This document shows positions 16,001 to 16,735 of a stretch of DNA of 16,735 bases, one piece after another. The stretch is from JANWYU01 sp964655485 (lineage in GTDB: Bacteria > Bdellovibrionota > Bdellovibrionia > Bdellovibrionales > Bdellovibrionaceae). The stretch covers positions 1 to 16,735 of the forward strand of contig CAZZMS010000112.1 of NCBI GenBank assembly GCA_964655485.1, read 5' to 3'. The stretch's first letter is position 1. Each line of letters starts with the position of its first letter. The translations under genes were made by a program, and so were the position numbers. Under the pieces are notes generated by a model. It did not search any database. It was not told the origin of the DNA and worked only from the letters and a program-made list of their open reading frames with translations.

Positions 16001-16735
16001 GCACGCGCAGAGCATTCCAATAGTCAGAGACTCGAAAGTAACTCATACATTCTGGAATGAAGGTCTGACTGGTGAGGATACTAAAATGCAAGGTTCCTTC
16101 GCTTTTGAGTTGTTGATTGATATCAGTCACCTGCTGATAGCCAGAGCTGGCGAAGCAAGCCCCAATACCAAAGCGAGACAAGGGGGAACCTGAGGCCTCG
16201 ATTTGATTTCTGGTCCAATCAATAACAGCAAGATCGGCTTGTTCAAAGCGGGACGGAATCGGATCACTCAGACGTTCGCCCTTCGTGTTGTACAGGGTGT
16301 AGTATTTGGCTGGTAAAGAGAGAAGCTCCTCTTGATCGAGGGAGTTTTGGCTCTTTTTGTAACCTAAATTATAGGCACGTTTTATGACGATGCGATCTCT
16401 CTCGATGATGAAACGAACTACTTCAAGATCGCTACTAAAGCCCGGTCCAAAAAGTTGTACCGTGCTGCTCACATCTTCTAGTGTGCGGCGATAATAAAAA
16501 AGCTGATCTTTGATGTCTTGAAGAAAAATCATTTTTTGGGGGTGGAAGGTGTATAAACGGTCCTGAGATACTTGGGCCGCTTTTTGATGCTTCACAAGGC
16601 GTAGCCAAGATGTCCCGGACTTGTTTTCTACCTGAATGTTACCCGTGGCATAGCCCTTATCATCCTTTTGACTTTGCACTTCAACCGTATTGGCTAACAA
16701 AATTTTTTCCAGAACATAGACACACTGGTCTCCAC
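13005..16735 (-). CDS. Large zinc metalloprotease (DUF5117/DUF4953 type), 5' end outside window
   Basis: Probable exported metallopeptidase. The frame stays open from TTG 16700 to the right edge (adding ...GDQCVYVLEKI), so the N-terminus and any signal peptide are missing; at least 1240 residues are visible. Numbered from TTG 16700, the zinc site is HELGHALGLTHNF at 628-640 (His628, Glu629, His632, His638). A Met-turn SIMDYPDG follows (Met665), so the core is metzincin-like. 'TITYYLGGLDQTPEPIRSAI' near 300-330 is the usual lead-in strand and helix of this family, and 'CTDIHAGWEPSCNRWDQGTT' lies downstream of the active site. A charged, helical segment of about 150 residues (YMKEQAKILKQYENLKAQAL) separates the lead-in from the zinc site. 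The C-terminus is helical, with a CPGVC pair. The protease call is strong; the substrate is unknown. It converges on addA with a 65-nt gap that contains no clear terminator. Confidence 0.9.
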   Translation of the reverse strand, partial: GDQCVYVLEKILLANTVEVQSQKDDKGYATGNIQVENKSGTSWLRLVKHQKAAQVSQDRLYTFHPQKMIFLQDIKDQLFYYRRTLEDVSSTVQLFGPGFSSDLEVVRFIIERDRIVIKRAYNLGYKKSQNSLDQEELLSLPAKYYTLYNTKGERLSDPIPSRFEQADLAVIDWTRNQIEASGSPLSRFGIGACFASSGYQQVTDINQQLKSEGTLHFSILTSQTFIPECMSYFRVSDYWNALRVQSNFILKERVSFQKITADELQKPALQEIPFQAQNALNFGYFTISQMQSDHLPNRIGSQKAYPMLHDFKDKKTITYYLGGLDQTPEPIRSAIIEVSKQVIKDWNDILEKAFAGSSLEQPKGHQYLRLELLPENSSVKLGDLNASVIWNFPEPIDSGVLGMAQPAANPFNGRVHAANVLMYSGNVWQYLQYMKEQAKILKQYENLKAQALKKALAEAENSTQSIRLEPLGGGTTLSNVGHQEFKKKLKGFSSQSSMKMPLATKGLREQKEWQSFYQRDLKSTRAIGNNLPNNSLWLYELTRKAISQRYVQDPRWLQSWIHQELLQKDLLPGLNPNQKQWIALEARRLHFQNTISHQLQRVGGCAQYPSPIPSFEADDLLKNKDIDIFKNWFAKTLSHELGHALGLTHNFKGSYDKANFQFFDGENKLRHYSSIMDYPDGMAQNYQKPGPYDLYAIRAGYTGRLETQEGKLISLEQIKQALKLNSLWDLKAIMTQKLPIKKFHYCTDIHAGWEPSCNRWDQGTTPEELMRFYKKQYENNYALLNAKHNRIQSVSLGSYIGNIMYSLYNIRQFMDETFYRAITGDPEAGQWAQAAFEGYQTLLNILNTPSVQARFFDLNRFIPHSYQNAKGEKQMTLIEAKPLQNIYLSDSLDDIDLIGYEYDKALATQFLSVSDFGHPRYDQMGLRVNYAHFEKFLMQLSPEQSPFLQLLTAKMKNLPLAFWFTADGQITQIPLITEDTSLTKSYFLLTSQLFLQSNTVSTDFNFASLFQLVPTHQALDEEVSFVATNKSFSRGRGIMKIWAPEHASLSKEVIEYTNELLQMAADAESMNQTKLENNSASCPGVCLKNMELNKFINLWISRQAAVYKRILGDEKVKAAYIKSIVQLTTQLNNLILSLSSQLKQQGLDLKSIKEEELMAALAPIAQQVKPQLTEQVQNEPLLYLAQSLAQGLAEEKGDEIEKLLARMLLVQPEEVRELTTTPMSNLFEAAKLSVLLNPELAN

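Overview
This is a compact, gene-dense chromosomal stretch of moderate G+C content that looks like ordinary bacterial core genome. I saw no insertion sequence, phage gene, CRISPR array, tRNA or rRNA. The mix suggests a free-living or predatory Gram-negative bacterium, most plausibly of the Bdellovibrionota or a nearby 'deltaproteobacterial' lineage. The clues are two secreted lipoproteins, a likely outer-membrane barrel protein, a very large HExxHxxGxxH metalloprotease, a UMF1-type transporter and a non-discriminating-type AspRS. The lineage is inferred from gene content and protein style, not from a search.

Layout, left to right. Positions 123-2218 (+) hold two lipoprotein genes 29 nt apart, the first with a carboxypeptidase-regulatory-like Ig fold. 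Positions 2398-4209 (+) hold aspS, preceded by about 180 nt of non-coding DNA with a weak promoter. Convergent to it, 4277-4903 (-) encodes an exported, beta-rich protein; a perfect 16-bp palindrome lies between the two stops. Divergent from that, 5035-5574 (+) encodes a small membrane protein with a CxxC motif on each side of a two-helix hairpin. Its 3' end overlaps the 3' end of a UMF1/Atg22-like MFS transporter (5461-6780, -) by 114 nt.

Divergent from the transporter is the main functional unit, addB-addA (6884-12939, +). It encodes a two-subunit helicase-nuclease of the AddAB type for processing double-strand DNA ends. AddB carries a RecB-family nuclease with the four-cysteine iron-sulfur layout and no visible Walker A. 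AddA carries all the main SF1A helicase motifs plus its own C-terminal nuclease. The two genes overlap by 40 nt and are probably translationally coupled. The right end (13005 to the window edge, -) is a zinc metalloprotease of the DUF5117/DUF4953 type whose N-terminus lies outside the window.

I did not find a clearly new biological system. The points most worth checking are the non-discriminating signature of AspRS, the ATP-site-less AddB partner, the zinc site split across a membrane hairpin, and the regulatory DNA and start codon between the transporter and addB. No gene-free stretch exceeds 300 bases.
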